From positions 57,502,690 through 57,566,689 of the forward strand of contig CM034236.1 in assembly GCA_019916065.1 (NCBI GenBank): DNA of 64,000 bases, read 5' to 3'. The notes beneath the pieces were generated by a model that was not told the origin of the DNA, did not search any database, and saw only the letters and a program-made list of their open reading frames with translations. This stretch comes from Vitellaria paradoxa (taxonomy: Eukaryota > Streptophyta > Magnoliopsida > Ericales > Sapotaceae). A program made the position numbers and the translations under genes. Shown piece by piece: positions 49,132-62,504 of the stretch. The first letter of the stretch is position 1, and each line of letters begins with the position of its first letter.

Positions 49132-49364
49132 GGGTGTGTTTGGGAAAGGCAGCTGGTAATTTTGTCTATTAGCTACTAACTTTTTAACTTTTTTTTTTTA
49201 AATAATCAAATTTGTCTTTTATATTTTATATTTTTGTTAAATATTGAAGGGTAAATTTACTAAATTAACAGAAAGTTAAAAAAATTAACTACTAAAAAAT
49301 TAAAAAAACTATTAATTAACTATAAAAAAGTGAATATCTTTGCTTCCCAAATCAAATCTTCCGA
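49132..49364. mobile_element. Tourist-like MITE, family 2, copy 1
   Basis: Starts GGGTGTGTTTGGGAAAGGC directly after TTA and ends TTTGCTTCCCAAATC. The interior is AT-rich and similar to 50596-50760 (shared AGCTACT..., AAGTTAAAAAAATTA). The right-hand target copy is not clear. Confidence 0.55.
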
Positions 49365-50595
49365 ACCGTCTGGAGTTACAAATATTTTTCAAAAAGTTTT
49401 AAAAATTTTTTAATTTTTAAATTAAATTTTATCACGTATTATTATTACAGCTCCTACTTTTTTTTCTCTAAACCCTTGAAGCGCCCACCACAACATGTAC
49501 GAGCCATCAACAATTAATGACCGCTGTCGGTTGTCAAAAACAATGACCCCTAGTTGATGAGCAAAGATGGTTTAAAATTTGTTGGACTATTCTGAGCAAG
49601 TAAAACGGAAAACGCGGGTAGCTTTCGTTGGAGGGTTGACGATGGGAACAGAATTTTGTAAATAAAAGTAAATAATTTTTTTATTTCATTACGTTAAAAA
49701 ATAAAATAAAATAAAATTATTTCTAATATTCTCCTTAAAAATATAAATATAATTACATTTTATTTTAATTTTAAAATATTCTTTCATGCCAAATTAAATT
49801 TAAATATTTTTGTCAAAATTTGTAAAAAATTATTTATGAAGTGTAATTATATTTATTCAAATTGAATTATAAGAAAATAAAAAGAGGAAGCCTAAAAGAG
49901 GTAGATTTGTAGTTTCATTAAAAAAAAAAATACAATTGGATGTAAAAAATAATTTGTGAAATGCAAATAAAAAATATTTTATATAAAGATAATATGTTAT
50001 AGAGAGCACTTGTAATTTCATTTATAGGAAGGATTTGGGGCTTAGTTGAACCAACATTACTATTTTTGTGATTTATAGTGAGATTGGTCAAAATAATGTC
50101 ACTTGCAATATAACTAATATTAATTATGCACTAAAATATTAAATTTTACGTTTGTAAAATTTGTAATATCAAATTAAATAAAAAAAATATGATTGTAATT
50201 TTATTTTTTTTTTGGAAAATATTAAACTAAATTCGTGGAGGTACAAGAAAGGTAATCTAGATATCCTTAATATTTAATAAAATCATTTAAATCATAGAGA
50301 AATAAACAAAATCATTTAAGAAAGTGAGAGAGTGGTAGATAGACAGATAAATTATATTGGGTAAAGAAAGAGAGAGAAAGAATGGTACAGAGAGAAACAA
50401 ACTCTAGTTGGGAAAGAAAGAGAAACAAATAATTAACGGTTGACCGTTTACATGCAAGTGTAATTTTGCATTGGACCTCTCATTTGTTAGATTTTAATTT
50501 TATGGCTCAAAAAGATTCAGTCCTCCTTTTATTAAAAAATCAATGACAGCCTCGGATTGTTGAGTTAAATTTAACCACTGAAATATCCAATATCA

Positions 50596-50760
50596 TCCTT
50601 AGGCTGTGTTTGGCAATCAGTAGCTACTCAATTTCTAACTACTTAATTTTTTTTGACTTTTTTTAAAATGAATAAACTTATCATCTTATATTTTAAATTT
50701 TTTTTAAATTATGAAAGGTAAAACCGTCAAATCAATAAAAAGTTAAAAAATTAGCTAATA
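50596..50760. mobile_element. Tourist-like MITE, family 2, copy 2 (right part replaced)
   Basis: Starts GGCTGTGTTTGGCAATCAG after TTA. It follows copy 1 to about TCAATAAAAAGTTAAAAAATTAG and then changes without a terminal inverted repeat into the 139-bp tandem array. Confidence 0.5.
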
Positions 50761-51128
50761 AGTTTGTTGAAACCATTAAATCCAACTGTGCAACAAAACA
50801 AAAGAAAGTTTGTTAAAAGGGTGATGATAATGACGAAACAACTTTTATTATGAAGGGTAAAATTGTCAAATCAATAAAAAATTAAAATGTTAACTAATAA
50901 GTTTGTTGAAACCATTAAGTCCAACTGTGCAACAAAACAAAAGAAAGTTTGTTAAAAGGGTGATGATAATGACGAAACAACTTTTATTATGAAGGGTAAA
51001 ATTGTCAAATCAATAAAAAATTAAAATGTTAACTAATAAGTTTGTTGAAACCATTAAGTCCAACTGTGCAACAAAACAAAAGAAAGTTTGTTAAAAGGGT
51101 GATGATAATGATGAAACAACTTTTATTA
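50711..51128. repeat. 139-bp tandem triplication
   Basis: The anchor AGTTTGTTGAAACCATTAA occurs at 50761, 50900 and 51039, exactly 139 bp apart. Each unit holds CCAACTGTGCAACAAAACAA, GAAAGTTTGTTAAAAGGG and GAAACAACTTTTATTA. The later copies look almost identical, so the amplification is young or is an assembly collapse/expansion. Its second half is the module that closes each R unit downstream. Confidence 0.93.
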
Positions 51129-52733
51129 ATGTAAGAGCATATTTTAGTACTTTGTTTATATGTTGACCATTCTACTCTTTTTTAAGTTATATGGGGAATC
51201 TAAGTAAATATTTATTAGCTATCAAATGAATTAACTTTTAAATTAGTATTTACTTTTCTCTCCATTTTCTCACAAAATTCGATCTTACTTTTTTTTAATT
51301 TTTATTTTTTAAAAATATTAATATAATAATAGTAATCAAAATATAAAGGCATGAATAATTTGAATGATTAATTCTAAAATTTAGATTTAACAAATTTCAT
51401 TTTTAGTTATAAATATTGTTTTAATAATAAATTTTATTTATTAATTTTATAATTAACAGAGTTTGAATAATTAATTTTAAAATTTTAATTTTTTATATGT
51501 TAGTCTTGAAAATTTGATATAATATATTTTACTAATTGATTGACTAATTAACGGAAACATGAGTAGTTCGTATAATTGCTTCTAAAATTGAATTTTATAT
51601 ATTTGCCTTTTAGTCAAGAATATTAATTTAATAAAAAATTTTATTAAATAACTGAAACATTTGTTGGATAATTAGTCTGTTAAGTCTTAAAGTAAATTAA
51701 TTTTCACGATTAAAAGATTGATAGAAAAACTTTAAATTTTAGAGTTATCTATCTAAACTAATGTTTCCGTTAATTAGTAAAATTTTTACTAAATTACTTC
51801 TATGACTAAAAGATTAATATACAAAATTTAAATTAAATTAATTTTCATGATTAAAAAATAAATATAAAAATTTTAAATTTTAGATTTTAGAGTTAATTGT
51901 CTAAACTAATGTTTCCGTTATTTAGTAAACTTTTTTTTATTAATTTCATGACTAAAAAGTAAACATATAAAATTTAATTTTAAAACTAATTGTCCAAATT
52001 AATCCATTAATTAGTAAATCAATTCGTAAAATTTATTAGATCAAATTTTCAAGACTAAAAGATAAATATAAAAAAATTTAAATTTTAAAATTAATTATCT
52101 ATTAGTAAATCAATAAGTAAAATTTATTATTAAAGTGATTTTTTTGACTAAAAAATAAATATATCAAAGTTAAATTTTAGAATTAATTATTCTAATTACT
52201 TAGGCCATTGTTTTTTGATTGCTGTTGTTTTATATATATATATATATATATATACAAAACAACAATTAAAACATTAGTGGTCACGTTATGTGAAAAAGTT
52301 TAAAGGAGAAAATAAATACTAATTTAAAAGTTTAGTTCATTTAATTAGTAATAAATATTATTTTGAATTCCTCATATAACTAAATAAAGATAAAACTGTC
52401 AACATGTAGAAAAAGCATTAAACATGCAATGTCAAGTAGAAATTCTAACTTTCTTCGAATGTTTGGGCATCGAAAACATATAAGTAGTGCTACAATACAA
52501 AAGGAAGTTTGTTGAAGTTAATTTGTGGGAGCTTCTTTGGTGGGCCATGTTTGTCTACACAAAAATTTCGATTGGCCTCAAAAGTTTGGGCGTGGAAAAC
52601 AGAGAACCTGCGCTAACTAGAGAACAAAAGATAGTTTGTTGAAACTGTCAAGTTTGTTGAAACCATTAAATCCAACTGTGCAACAAAACAAAAGAAAGTT
52701 TGTTAAAAGGGTAATAATAATGACAAAATAATT
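51122..52733 (+). repeat. R repeat, unit 1
   Basis: About 1.61 kb. It opens with TTTTATTAATGTAAGAGCATA and runs through a very AT-rich body of diverged short units. These carry TAATGTTTCCGTTA-like and GACTAAAAGATAAATAT-like motifs recurring about every 110-145 bp. It ends in a conserved, less AT-rich segment (52440-52730) built from related blocks containing TTTGGGCRTGGAAAACA and GAAAGTTTGTTGAA. No coding capacity. The plus frame 60400-60679 in a later unit is this conserved segment and not a gene. Confidence 0.85.
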
Positions 52734-55590
52734 TTTATTAATGCTAGAGCATATTTAGTACTTTGTTTATACGTTGACGACTCTACTCTTATTTGAGTTA
52801 TATAGGGAATCTAAGTAAGTATTTATTAGCTATCAAATGAATTAATTTTTAAATTAGTATTTATTTGTCAAGCATCGGATTTTACAACTTGAATATGTGA
52901 ATAAAAGAACATACATTACACCATTTAATAATTTTTTCTATCTCACATCAGAGTCACACACACACACTATGGAGCAAATAAAATAATAATAAATAAAACT
53001 AAACTTTAAATTTAAATAAATGTCACAGTTAAAATCCACTAGGCAACTGAGCTCCAAAACTAAACCCAACCAATCTCCATCCAAATAAATAAATCAATAA
53101 TTTATCTTCACCTCACAAACAGAGGTTTGTCACAATCCACTAAAACAAATTTCCTAGAGTCTAAAACAATTACTTAAAAATAATAAATAAAACTTTAATT
53201 CCTATGCTCAGAAGGACCAGCATGTGACTCAAATTTATTACCTACATCACAAGCTGTAAGGAGTTTAGCACTAGTACCACGTGTACTCGGAATCCTAATA
53301 ATAATAAAATAAATGTAGTATGCCCTAGCATGCTACTAAGTGAAGCAATTATGCATAAGTAGCAATTTCAAACAAGAAATTTTAATTTTATCAATTTATC
53401 TTCGTTACAATTTAATTGTGTTACAGCACCACATAACACATCAAAGAAAAAAATAATTTAATTTCAATGTACTGCTGCTTGGTTGTCTCGTAGAGACAAG
53501 ATCCAATCAATATACATAATTCGTTGATGTCTGCTTGGTTGCCCCGTAGAAACAGGACCCAACCAATATACACCATCTTTCGGTGTTTGCTTCCCACGCC
53601 AAAGTCTTAGGAATATAACATGCCTGTAATGACCTGAAAATTTTTTTTCGTAATTAATTTACTTAAGTGTGGTGGTGATATTTATTATAGTAAAAATCTA
53701 GGAAATTGAGCATTTAAAAATTTTTGGAATAATAAAATTAGTTAAAAAGATTTTCGGATTTAATTTCATCCTATGTGGGAGTTTAATGTAGAATTTCTAA
53801 ACTTTTATCCAAACAATTCCTTGCCCAATTACCTAATTGGTTCAACCCAAGTCCATTAACCCATTGGTCAACCCTTTCCTTTAACTCACCTCAACTCACT
53901 TTATCACTCATTGAGTTGATTCATGAATAGTAGCTCTAAATTATTTCCTGGCAACTTCATTTTTCATCTTCCATACATCTCTCACAATCTTTCAAATTAG
54001 GTGGCTAATTAGTCAAAAAGAAGACCCTACATTGATGACTTTAAAGCATTCTTCCAAATTACTTAACTAGCATGATTTAAACACTTAAAGCATCTTTTAA
54101 ATAATTTTGTTTAATTTGTCAAAAAGCTAGCATGATTCCTGGATCATGCCACCTCCATACATCTTCCCCAATACTTTTCTTAAATGATATGGTTAGATAG
54201 TCAAAAAGTAAGCATGATTCTTGGATCATGCTACCAATTGTATATGCCTAATCTTACCTTAGTTGATTTGAAGCATGATTATTTTTTCCACCAATAACTT
54301 TCTCTACACTCCCGTGATTCTTATAAATTGTGTGCCTTCAAAGAGAAGAAAAAAAATAAGAGAGAAAAAAATATATATTTTTATCAAGTGTGGTTGGACA
54401 TTTGGTGTTGCTTGGAGGAAGAAGAAAGGCTTGGAATTTTCCAATTGGGTGGTGTTTAAAGCTCAACTCCTTTTTCCTTCTTAGACTTGGTCACCAATAT
54501 CTTCATTGAAGTAGGACGACGAACCTCCTAAAACGTATTTAATGCCTTCAATTTGAGGTTAAAGAATTTTCTGGCTTTGAAGTATGAAACTTGATTGTGA
54601 TAAAAAGATAATACCCGTATTTTGGGGTAGGGAAGCCAAAACTTTGATTGATATAGCCCAACATACTGACAGCTCTCTGTTTGTAACTTCTGATGTGTTA
54701 TTGACTCCTAAAATGGTGGAATTAGGCTTCGACTAAAACATAAACGTTGTAGCCCTTTAAGTTTCCTTTCCAACCCAAAAGGATTTGCATCAATCCGATT
54801 TATGAGTCAAAAGTTATGCCCAAATTACTGAGTACGTGTAAAACTATATCTTTTAAACAAACTGAATTCAAGGCTGTTTTTACACCTTTAGACCTTAGAA
54901 TTTTCAAAAGTGTAAAACAAGAAAGTTGTAGGTCTTAAAGTCTAGTTTCTACAGATATAAAGTTTATAGATATTAGAGTTTTGCTCTATTTTATATAAAT
55001 TTTCTTTTATGCTGCTATCTCTGCTTAGCCTTTAATTGATGCTTATTCGGATTTCTTATAGAATTTTATGTTTAAAGATTTTATTAAATTTCCAGTTACC
55101 CTCTATTAGTTATCTTCTAGTTGATATTAAATTATTTTAAAACTGGATATTATATATTATTTGACACTTTAATATTTATGATAATTGACTTAGTCAATAA
55201 ATTTCATCATGGATAGTTAGATGATTTATTCAAACTAAGTTGACTAAGTAGAACCAAGTACTTGATAAAAATGCCCAAATGAAATAATGAACTTATTTTT
55301 TCTCATTTGGTCTTCCTTAAATGAATTTGATTTATTCTAATTGATTTTTAGGCATTGTTTTGTCAACCTAGCAAGTTATATAACTATATTGTTATGATTA
55401 AGTGAATTAAATAAAACTTATTTAATACTTTCCTAAACATTGGAATAATTATATGGACATTTGTGGATATCTTGAAGCCGAAAACTTATGATAAGGGTTT
55501 GGTTATAAATAAGATGATGATTAAAAATTTATTCAAATTATTTTAAATAACATTATTCTCCTACCAAATCAAATGGTTAGAATGTATTAG

Positions 55591-56220
55591 CTTTTTTTTT
55601 TTTTTTTTGGTAATTAAGTATAAATTTGGATTAATGGGAATAAAACTTTACAATTTCAAATGGGCATTCCCCCGTATTAACAAAAGTTTTACAAATAAGT
55701 AGCTAGTGGATTCCCCAACTTTCAAGTAGGCTAGAGTTTACATTGGCCATTTTAACATAAAGTTGAGAAAGCTTAAACCTAACTACATGTTCTATTTTTT
55801 GTACAATAGTAGCCATGGATGATGATTGCCCCTTGAAGATTCTTCTATTTCTTTCTTCCCATATGTGATATACCAAGCCGGTCCAAGCAATCTTGCAAAG
55901 CATTCGGCTAGGTAGCTTCCCACTAAACTTACTGATAGCCCAATAAATTTCAAGTTTCCATGGTTGTATGGGTTTAACAATGGAGTACTTTTGGAAAATT
56001 TTAGCCCTCAACTTGGCCGCAAGTGGACATTTGAAGAAAAGATGATCTATGGTTTCAATGTCACTGCCACATAGCACACATGTAGGATCTACATTCATTC
56101 CCCAACCATTCAACTTATCTTTGGTATTCAATCTTTCCCTTATAGCAAGCTAAAGTATAAAGCTATGCTTAAGGATGCGATGAGTGAACCAAACCAAATG
56201 ATGCCAAGTTACCTTTTGAC
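55591..56220 (-). mobile_element. 5'-truncated LINE with reverse-transcriptase zinc-binding tail
   Basis: A 630-bp insertion flanked by perfect 12-bp duplications AGAATGTATTAG (55579-55590 and 56221-56232). A poly-A tail, seen as poly-T at 55592-55608, marks the minus-strand 3' end. The coding part (56220 to 55703) is the C-terminal zf-RVT region of plant LINEs: VWFTHRILKHSFIL, stop, LAIRERLNTKDKLNGWG, then CVLCGSDIETIDHLFFKC with the CX2C...HX4C zinc pattern, and IWEERNRRIFKG. The TAG replaces a Trp codon. 5' truncation at target-primed insertion explains why only the end of ORF2 is present. Confidence 0.92.
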
Positions 56221-56375
56221 AGAATGTATTAGTTTTGAAATCTCACATTGGTTTAATTGTTCAAGTGATGTATTATACTATCCAATGAGAATAAAATAAA
56301 ACCTATAAATTTTTCTAAAATTAAATATAAGTCCAAAGAGCTAATTATTATCTTTATATTCCATAAATTAATATA

Positions 56376-56483
56376 ATAAAAGGTAAAAGAGACAAAAACT
56401 AAGATCGTAGCCAATGAGGGTAGAACTCGCGACTTTAAATCGCAATTAGGGTCGCCCGCCCATTAAGCTACAACTCTCGGCTT
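56376..56483 (-). mobile_element. Short tRNA-like SINE inside the Z LTR
   Basis: Minus strand shows an A-box-like TAGCTTAATGGGCGG and a B-box-like GAGTTCTACCC, with a T-rich 3' end. Ten-bp repeats AATTAATATA flank it at 56366-56375 and 56484-56493. The flanks are AT-rich, so the duplication is only moderately convincing. Confidence 0.5.
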
Positions 56484-59400
56484 AATTAATATACCATTAG
56501 AAATAATTTTATTCTTATCAAGGGTAGTACGGCAAACTTGTTAAAGAATTAACTAAAATACTAACTCGAATTTTAAATTATTCTAGTTACTTGCTACTTG
56601 TTAATTTACATGTAGTATCTACCTTTGTGATAATAATATTGGTGATTATGTTTAATATTTAATTTAGTGTGAATGATTATTTAATTTTGAATTGAGATAG
56701 AATACTTAAAGTATACCGTATGTGACTGAATAATCCTACTTAGGATTCATCATCCGAGAACATTACCGGTTGTTATTAAAAATATCTGATTGCCATACAA
56801 GGTACCCTTGGAGTGTTAAGGGGTGAAAATAAATTAAGACACTCGATGCTAAAGATATTTTTGGCAATGGAGTGATGGGTGGGTAGAAATGGCCATTTAG
56901 ATGGAGATTGGAACATATGCATTTTTATTGGGAGATGCTCCCTTCTAACCTGGCCAGTCAGATAGCCAGTCGTGACGGCTAGATTTTTGGTGGGTGACAC
57001 CGTCGAAATGCATTGGATGTTAAGCCCGTAAAATCACTGGTTCTCAAGGCTGGGGGTAGAGGAGGATAGGAGTATGATTATCCTAGGAGGATTTAGATTA
57101 AACTCCTTTACCAAATTTTACTATGACTAGCAACCTCTCTTGTTTATATATGAATGATGTGTTGGAATTATTTAATTATATTTAATTCCTCTTAATGAAT
57201 ATTTTATAAATATATATATATATATATATATCTATATACATACATGTGAAACCTGTATTGCTATGGGATTTGATCACGAGACCTTGAAGATCTGAATTTG
57301 AGATCCCTACCACTGCGACACAGACTTCATTGTGGTACACACATCAATATTTAACTATTTTTACATGTAAGTAAAATAATAGTCATGGTGACGGTTTCAT
57401 CAAACCGTTGTAAGTATAATTTACATTATTCAGTTGGGATCTATTGAATTAATTGTTGCATAAACAGTATGTCATCTAATCACATTCACTGTAGTGGGTT
57501 ACCTAATACAGTGTAGTATTACAACCATTGCATATAGGCACCTAGGATATTCTGATTACTGGGCTTTAGTAGCTCACCTCTTGTGGAAATATTTTTTCAG
57601 GATATTAAGTACAGGGATACTGAAGATGAGCTGGAAAGAGATTAATTTCTCTTAAATATTCCATCAGAAGAGTTATCTATTTTTTTCTTTCCCGTACAGT
57701 GCTGGAAGACTTTATTTTTATGGCCTGTAATAATAATTGTTGGATGATTGTAATTATTAAGTTTAGACCTAATATGCTTTTATTTGGTATGTAATGTTAA
57801 TCGTGTAGTTGGGACACTTAGATGGCTCTGTAATATTTTTTTTTATCTTTATTTTGTGCCTTGTAATTGAAATCCCATCAAATGATTTCATCTAATAATT
57901 TATAAATATTGTTTGGGATAAACAAGGGATTTTGAATATCTTAAATTTTTTTTTCTTGCGGGTCAACCCCAGTTTGGAGGAAAATTTTGGGGTGTGACAG
58001 CGTGTTATTATCATCTTATTTTTATACTCAACAAATAAATCCCAAGGCACCCCCGGGCATTCGGTTATGAAAATCCGGGACGTGACAATGCTATCCTTAG
58101 GCATCTACTCGTTCGTAGGTTACTAGCCTATTGGAATCGATAACCAACTCTTACGCGAGTTTCGGGACTTTTCAACCCTTTAGTACGTATACTTAATATT
58201 TTCAATACTCTTCAATTCAAACAAAACACAAAATTAAATTTTGCCTTGAGCTCACATTATATATATTTTTTTATTTAAACTTTAAAATCTTATTAATCAT
58301 CAATACACAAATACATTAAATAACACAAACTTTGATTCTGTCCAGTAATTTGACTTACGATGGAGGTATCTAACCAAAATAATATTTAATGAACCAATGC
58401 AGGACATTCAATTTAATCACACTAATATATTGATAAAACAATGACATCAATGGACGATAGTACACGTATACATGCAATTAGTTGGTAGTGTGATTCCTTT
58501 ACAAATAAGACAAAACAAAAACAGAAAAAAAAAATAAAAAGAATTTAATCCAATTAGTTTCCTGTCAGCAAGAACAATCATTATCTCAGAAACTTATATG
58601 GCCTACTAATCACCGACGGAGCAATTGATTGCTTCTTTGTTTACCTATATATATATATATATATATAATATCACTAGGTTCTGCCAGGCAATGTAACCTA
58701 TGGTCAATTCCATCTCTTTCCTGCCGAATGACGTCACAAAACAAAAAAAATGACAAACAACCAAATCATATATATACATGTATATATACTCTACATACAC
58801 ATAGATAGGTAAATAAAAGTTCCGTCCTCGTACCTGATTTGCGCCAACAGAAGAAATTTCGGTAATTAACAAAAAACGTGAGCTATCGATTCGCCAGAAA
58901 ATTTCGATTTCGATGTAACCGCTTAAATTTTTTTTTATAAAATAAACATAACATATATAATATATATATATATATAGAGTAGAATTTTAACCCTAATCAA
59001 CTTAATTAATTTCCTATTCTCCATAAATTTAAAAAAATTACACATTTCTTCTTAAAAATTTAAAATCTTTTTAAATATAACCAAAAATTAATCTTTTTAA
59101 ATATAATTCAAAATTAACAAAAATTTCAAATAATTAAATTTAAATAGCAAACTAAATTTATCAAGTAAAAATTTACAAATCAAATTAAAAAATCTGAGTT
59201 ATTACATCATTTTTCTCTTTATTTTCTCACAAAACTGGATCTTACTTTTTTTTTTAGTTTTTACCTTTTAAAAATATTAATGTAATAACAGTAATCAAAA
59301 TATAAAGGCATGAGTAATTTGAATGATTAATTCTAAAATTTAAATTTTACAAATTTCATTTTTAGATATAAATATTGTTTTAATAATAAATTTTACTTAT

Positions 59401-60831
59401 TAATTTTATAATTAACAGAGTTTGAATAATTAATTTTAAAATTTTAAATTTTTATATGTTAGTCTTGAAATTTTGATATAATATATTTTGCTAATTGATT
59501 GACTAATTAACGGAAACACGAGTAATTTGTATAATTGCTTCTAAAATTGAATTTTACATATTTACCTTTTGCCTTTTAGTTAAGAATATTAATTTAATAA
59601 AAAATTTTAGTTAAATAACTGAAACATTAGTTGGATAATTGGTCTGTTAAGTCTTAGAGTAAATTAATTTTCACGATTAAAAGATTAATAGAAAAACTTT
59701 AAATTTTAGAGTTATCTATCTAAACTAATGCTTCCGTTAATTGGTAAAATTTTTATTAAATTACTTTTATGACTAAAAGATTAACATACAAAATTTAAAT
59801 TAAATTAATTTTTATGATTAAAAGATAAATATAAAAATTTAATAAATATAAAAATTTTAAATTTTAGAGTTAATTATCTAAACTAATGTTTCCGTTATTT
59901 ACGAAACTTTTTTATTAATTTCATAACTAAAAGTTAAACATATAAAATTTAATTTTAAAACTAATTGTCCAAATTAATCCATTAATTAGTAAATCAATTC
60001 GTGAGATTTATTAGCTAAAATTTTCAAGACTAAAAGATAAATATAAAAAAAATTTAAATTTCAAAATTAGTTATCTAAACTCTATTAATTAGTAAATCAA
60101 TAAGTAAAATTTATTATTAAAGCAAATTTTATGACTAAAAAATAAATATATCAAAGTTAAATTTTAGAATTAATTATTTAAATTCCTTGTGCCGTTGTAT
60201 TTTGATTGCTATTATTATATTTTTATTTTTAAAAAACAAAAATTAAAACATAAGTGATCTCGTTTTGTGAAAATGTTGAAAAGGGAAAATAAATACTAAT
60301 TTAAAAGTTAGTTCATTTAATTAGTAATAAATATTATTTTGAATTCCTTATATAATTAAATAAAGATAAAACTGTTGACATGTAAAAAGAGCAATAAACA
60401 TGCTTTGTCATGGGCAAATTCTAACAACCTTCTTCAAATGTTTGGGCATGGAAAACATAAAAGCAGTGCTACAAAACAAAAGGAAGTTCGTTGAAGTTAA
60501 TTTGTGGGAGCCTCTTGGGGGGCCATGTTTGTCTACACAGAAATTTCGATTGGCCTCAAAAGTTTGGGCGTGGAAAACAGAGAACCTGTGCTAGCTACAG
60601 AACAGAAGATAGTTTGTTGAAACTATCAAGTTTGTGGGAGCTTATTCGGTGGGCAATTAGTTGTCTGGGCACATTTTGATTCGCTATTAAAAAAAAAAAA
60701 AAAAAAAGAGAAAAAGAAGAGAAAAATAATTTGTTTAAATTCTTAAGAAATTAAAAGTTTGTTTAAGTCCAACCGTGCAACAAAACAAAAGAAAGTTTGT
60801 TAAAAGGGTAATGATAATATGACAGAACAAC

Positions 60832-62504
60832 TTATTATATTAATGTTAGAGCATATTTAGTGCTTTCCTTATATGTTAAGGATTCTACCTTTATTTAAGT
60901 TATAAGGAAAATCCAAGTAAGTATTTATTATCTATCAAATGAATTAACTTTTAAATTAGTATTTATTTTCCTCTTTATTTTCTCACAAAATTGGATCTTA
61001 CTTTTTTCTTTTTATTTTTATCTTTTAAAAATATTAATGTAATATATAACAGTAATCAAAATGTAAAAACATGAATAATTTGAATAATTAATTTTAAAAT
61101 TTAAATTTTACAAATTTTGTTTTTAGTTATAAATATTGTTTTAATTTTAAATTTTACTTATTAATTTTATAATTAAACTAGTTTGAATAATTAATTTTAA
61201 AATTTTAATTTTTTATATGTTAGTCTTGAAATTTTGATATAATATATTTTACTAATTGATTGACTAATTAATGGAAACATAAGTAGTTCATACAATTAAT
61301 TCTAAAATTGAATTTTATATATTTGCATTTTAGTCATGAAATTTAATTTAATAAAAAAATTTATTAAACAACTAAAACATTAGTTGGAAAATTAGTCTGT
61401 TAAGTCTTAGATTAAATTAATTTTTACGATTAAAAGATAAATAGAAAAGCTTTAAATTTTAGAGTTATCTATCTAAACTAATGTTTATGTTAATTAGCAA
61501 AATTTTTACTAAATTACTTTTATGACTAAAAGATTAATATACAAAATTTAAATTAAATTATTTTTCATGATTAAAAGATAAATATAAAAATTTTAAATTT
61601 TAGAGTTAATTATCTAAACTAATGTGTCCGTTATATAGAAAACTTTTTTATCTATTTCATGGCTAAAAGGTAAAGATATAAAATTTAATTTTGGAATTAA
61701 CTGTCCAAATTAATCCGTTAGTTAATAAATCAATTCAGAAATTTTATTATATCAAATTTTCGAGACTAAAAGATAAATATAAAAAAATTTAAATTTTAAA
61801 GTTAATTATCTAAAGTCTGTTAATTAATAAATCAATATGTAAAATTTATTATTAAAGCAAATTTTATGTCTAAAAAATAAATATATAAAATTTAAATTTT
61901 AAAACTAATTATTCAGATTATTCAAGTCATTGTATTTTTATTGCTATTATTATATTTTTATTTTTTAAAAAAATAAATAAATAAGTGATCTAGCTTTGTG
62001 AAAAAGTTGAAAGTGAAAAATAAATACTAATTTAAAAGTTAGTTCATTTGGTAAGTGATAAATATTACATTAAATTTTATTTATAATTAATTGAGATAAA
62101 ATTGTCAATATGTAAAAAGAGAACTAAACATGCTCTGTCATGTACAAATTCTAACAACCTTCTTCAAATGTTTGGCCATGGCAAACATATAAGCAGTGCT
62201 ACAAAACAGAAGAAAGTTTGTTGAAGTTAACGGAAATTTCGATTGGCCTCCAAAGTTTGAGCGTGGAAAACAGAGAACCTGTGCTAGCTACAGAACAAAA
62301 ATTAGTTTGTTGAGACTTTCAGGTTTGTGGGAGCTTCTTCGGTGGGCAATTAGTTGTCTAGGCATATTATGATTGATTACTTTAAAAAAAAAAAAAAAAA
62401 GGGAAAAGAAAAAATAAAAAGAAAAATAATTTGTTTAAATTCATCAGAAATTAAAAGTTTGTTTAAGTCCAGCTGTGCAACAAAACAAAAGAAAGTTGCA
62501 ACCT
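60832..62504 (+). repeat. R repeat, unit 3
   Basis: About 1.67 kb, uninterrupted, same order as unit 1: GTTAGAGCATATTTAG start, AT-rich body, conserved segment at 62140-62500 with TTTCGATTGGCCTCC and GGTGGGCAATTAGTTGTCTA. In the conserved segment a piece between GAAGTTAA and GGAAATTTCG (the GGGCCATGTTTGTCTACAC part) is missing compared with units 1 and 2. Confidence 0.85.

Larger units (their letters stand above)
53625..58087 (+). mobile_element. Z solo LTR (Ty3/gypsy type) nested in Y
   Basis: Begins TGTAATGACCTGAAAATT and ends CCGGGACGTGACA, with partly inverse tips (TGTAATGACC against TGTCACGTCC). It is flanked by ATGCC (53620-53624) and ATGCT (58088-58092). Removing it joins GAATATAACATGC to TATCCTTAGGC, and that join aligns with the Y fragment at 42 kb, which confirms the ends. 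At 4463 bp, including a 630-bp LINE, it is a long LTR, as in Tekay-type chromoviruses (family guess). No gag-pol is present. Confidence 0.85.
52866..59206 (-). mobile_element. Y solo LTR (Ty3/gypsy type), itself interrupted
   Basis: Plus strand begins TGTCAAGCATCGG and ends GAGTTATTACA. It is flanked by TTATT (52861-52865) and TCATT (59207-59211), a 5-bp duplication with one transition. Comparison with the uninterrupted R units confirms both ends. Without the nested Z element it is about 1.87 kb. Read on the minus strand it starts TGTAATAACTCAGATTT, like many plant gypsy LTRs. A 57-bp internal tandem duplication (CTGCTTGGTTG...) lies at 53475-53588. No internal region or second LTR. Confidence 0.82.
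52734..60831 (+). repeat. R repeat, unit 2, split by the Y solo LTR
   Basis: The first 132 bp (52734-52865) match the start of units 1 and 3 up to AAATTAGTATTTATT. The unit resumes at 59207 with TCATTTTTCTCTTTATTTTC exactly where units 1 and 3 continue. Everything between is the Y insertion. The conserved end segment is at about 60410-60830. Confidence 0.85.

Noticed and set aside
50711..51128. Possible CRISPR-like array
   Set aside because: The units are direct 139-bp tandem copies without unique spacers, in a plant genome.
57262..57338. Second tRNA-like segment in the Z LTR (minus strand, GTGTCGCAGTGGTAGGG and GTGATCAAATCCC)
   Set aside because: Box-like motifs are present, but I found no target duplication or clear ends.
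60400..60679. Overlapping plus-strand frames near 60.4-60.7 kb and the minus-strand frame at 24335-24604
   Set aside because: They are copies of the same R-family conserved segment on opposite strands, with different frames open in each copy; not coding.
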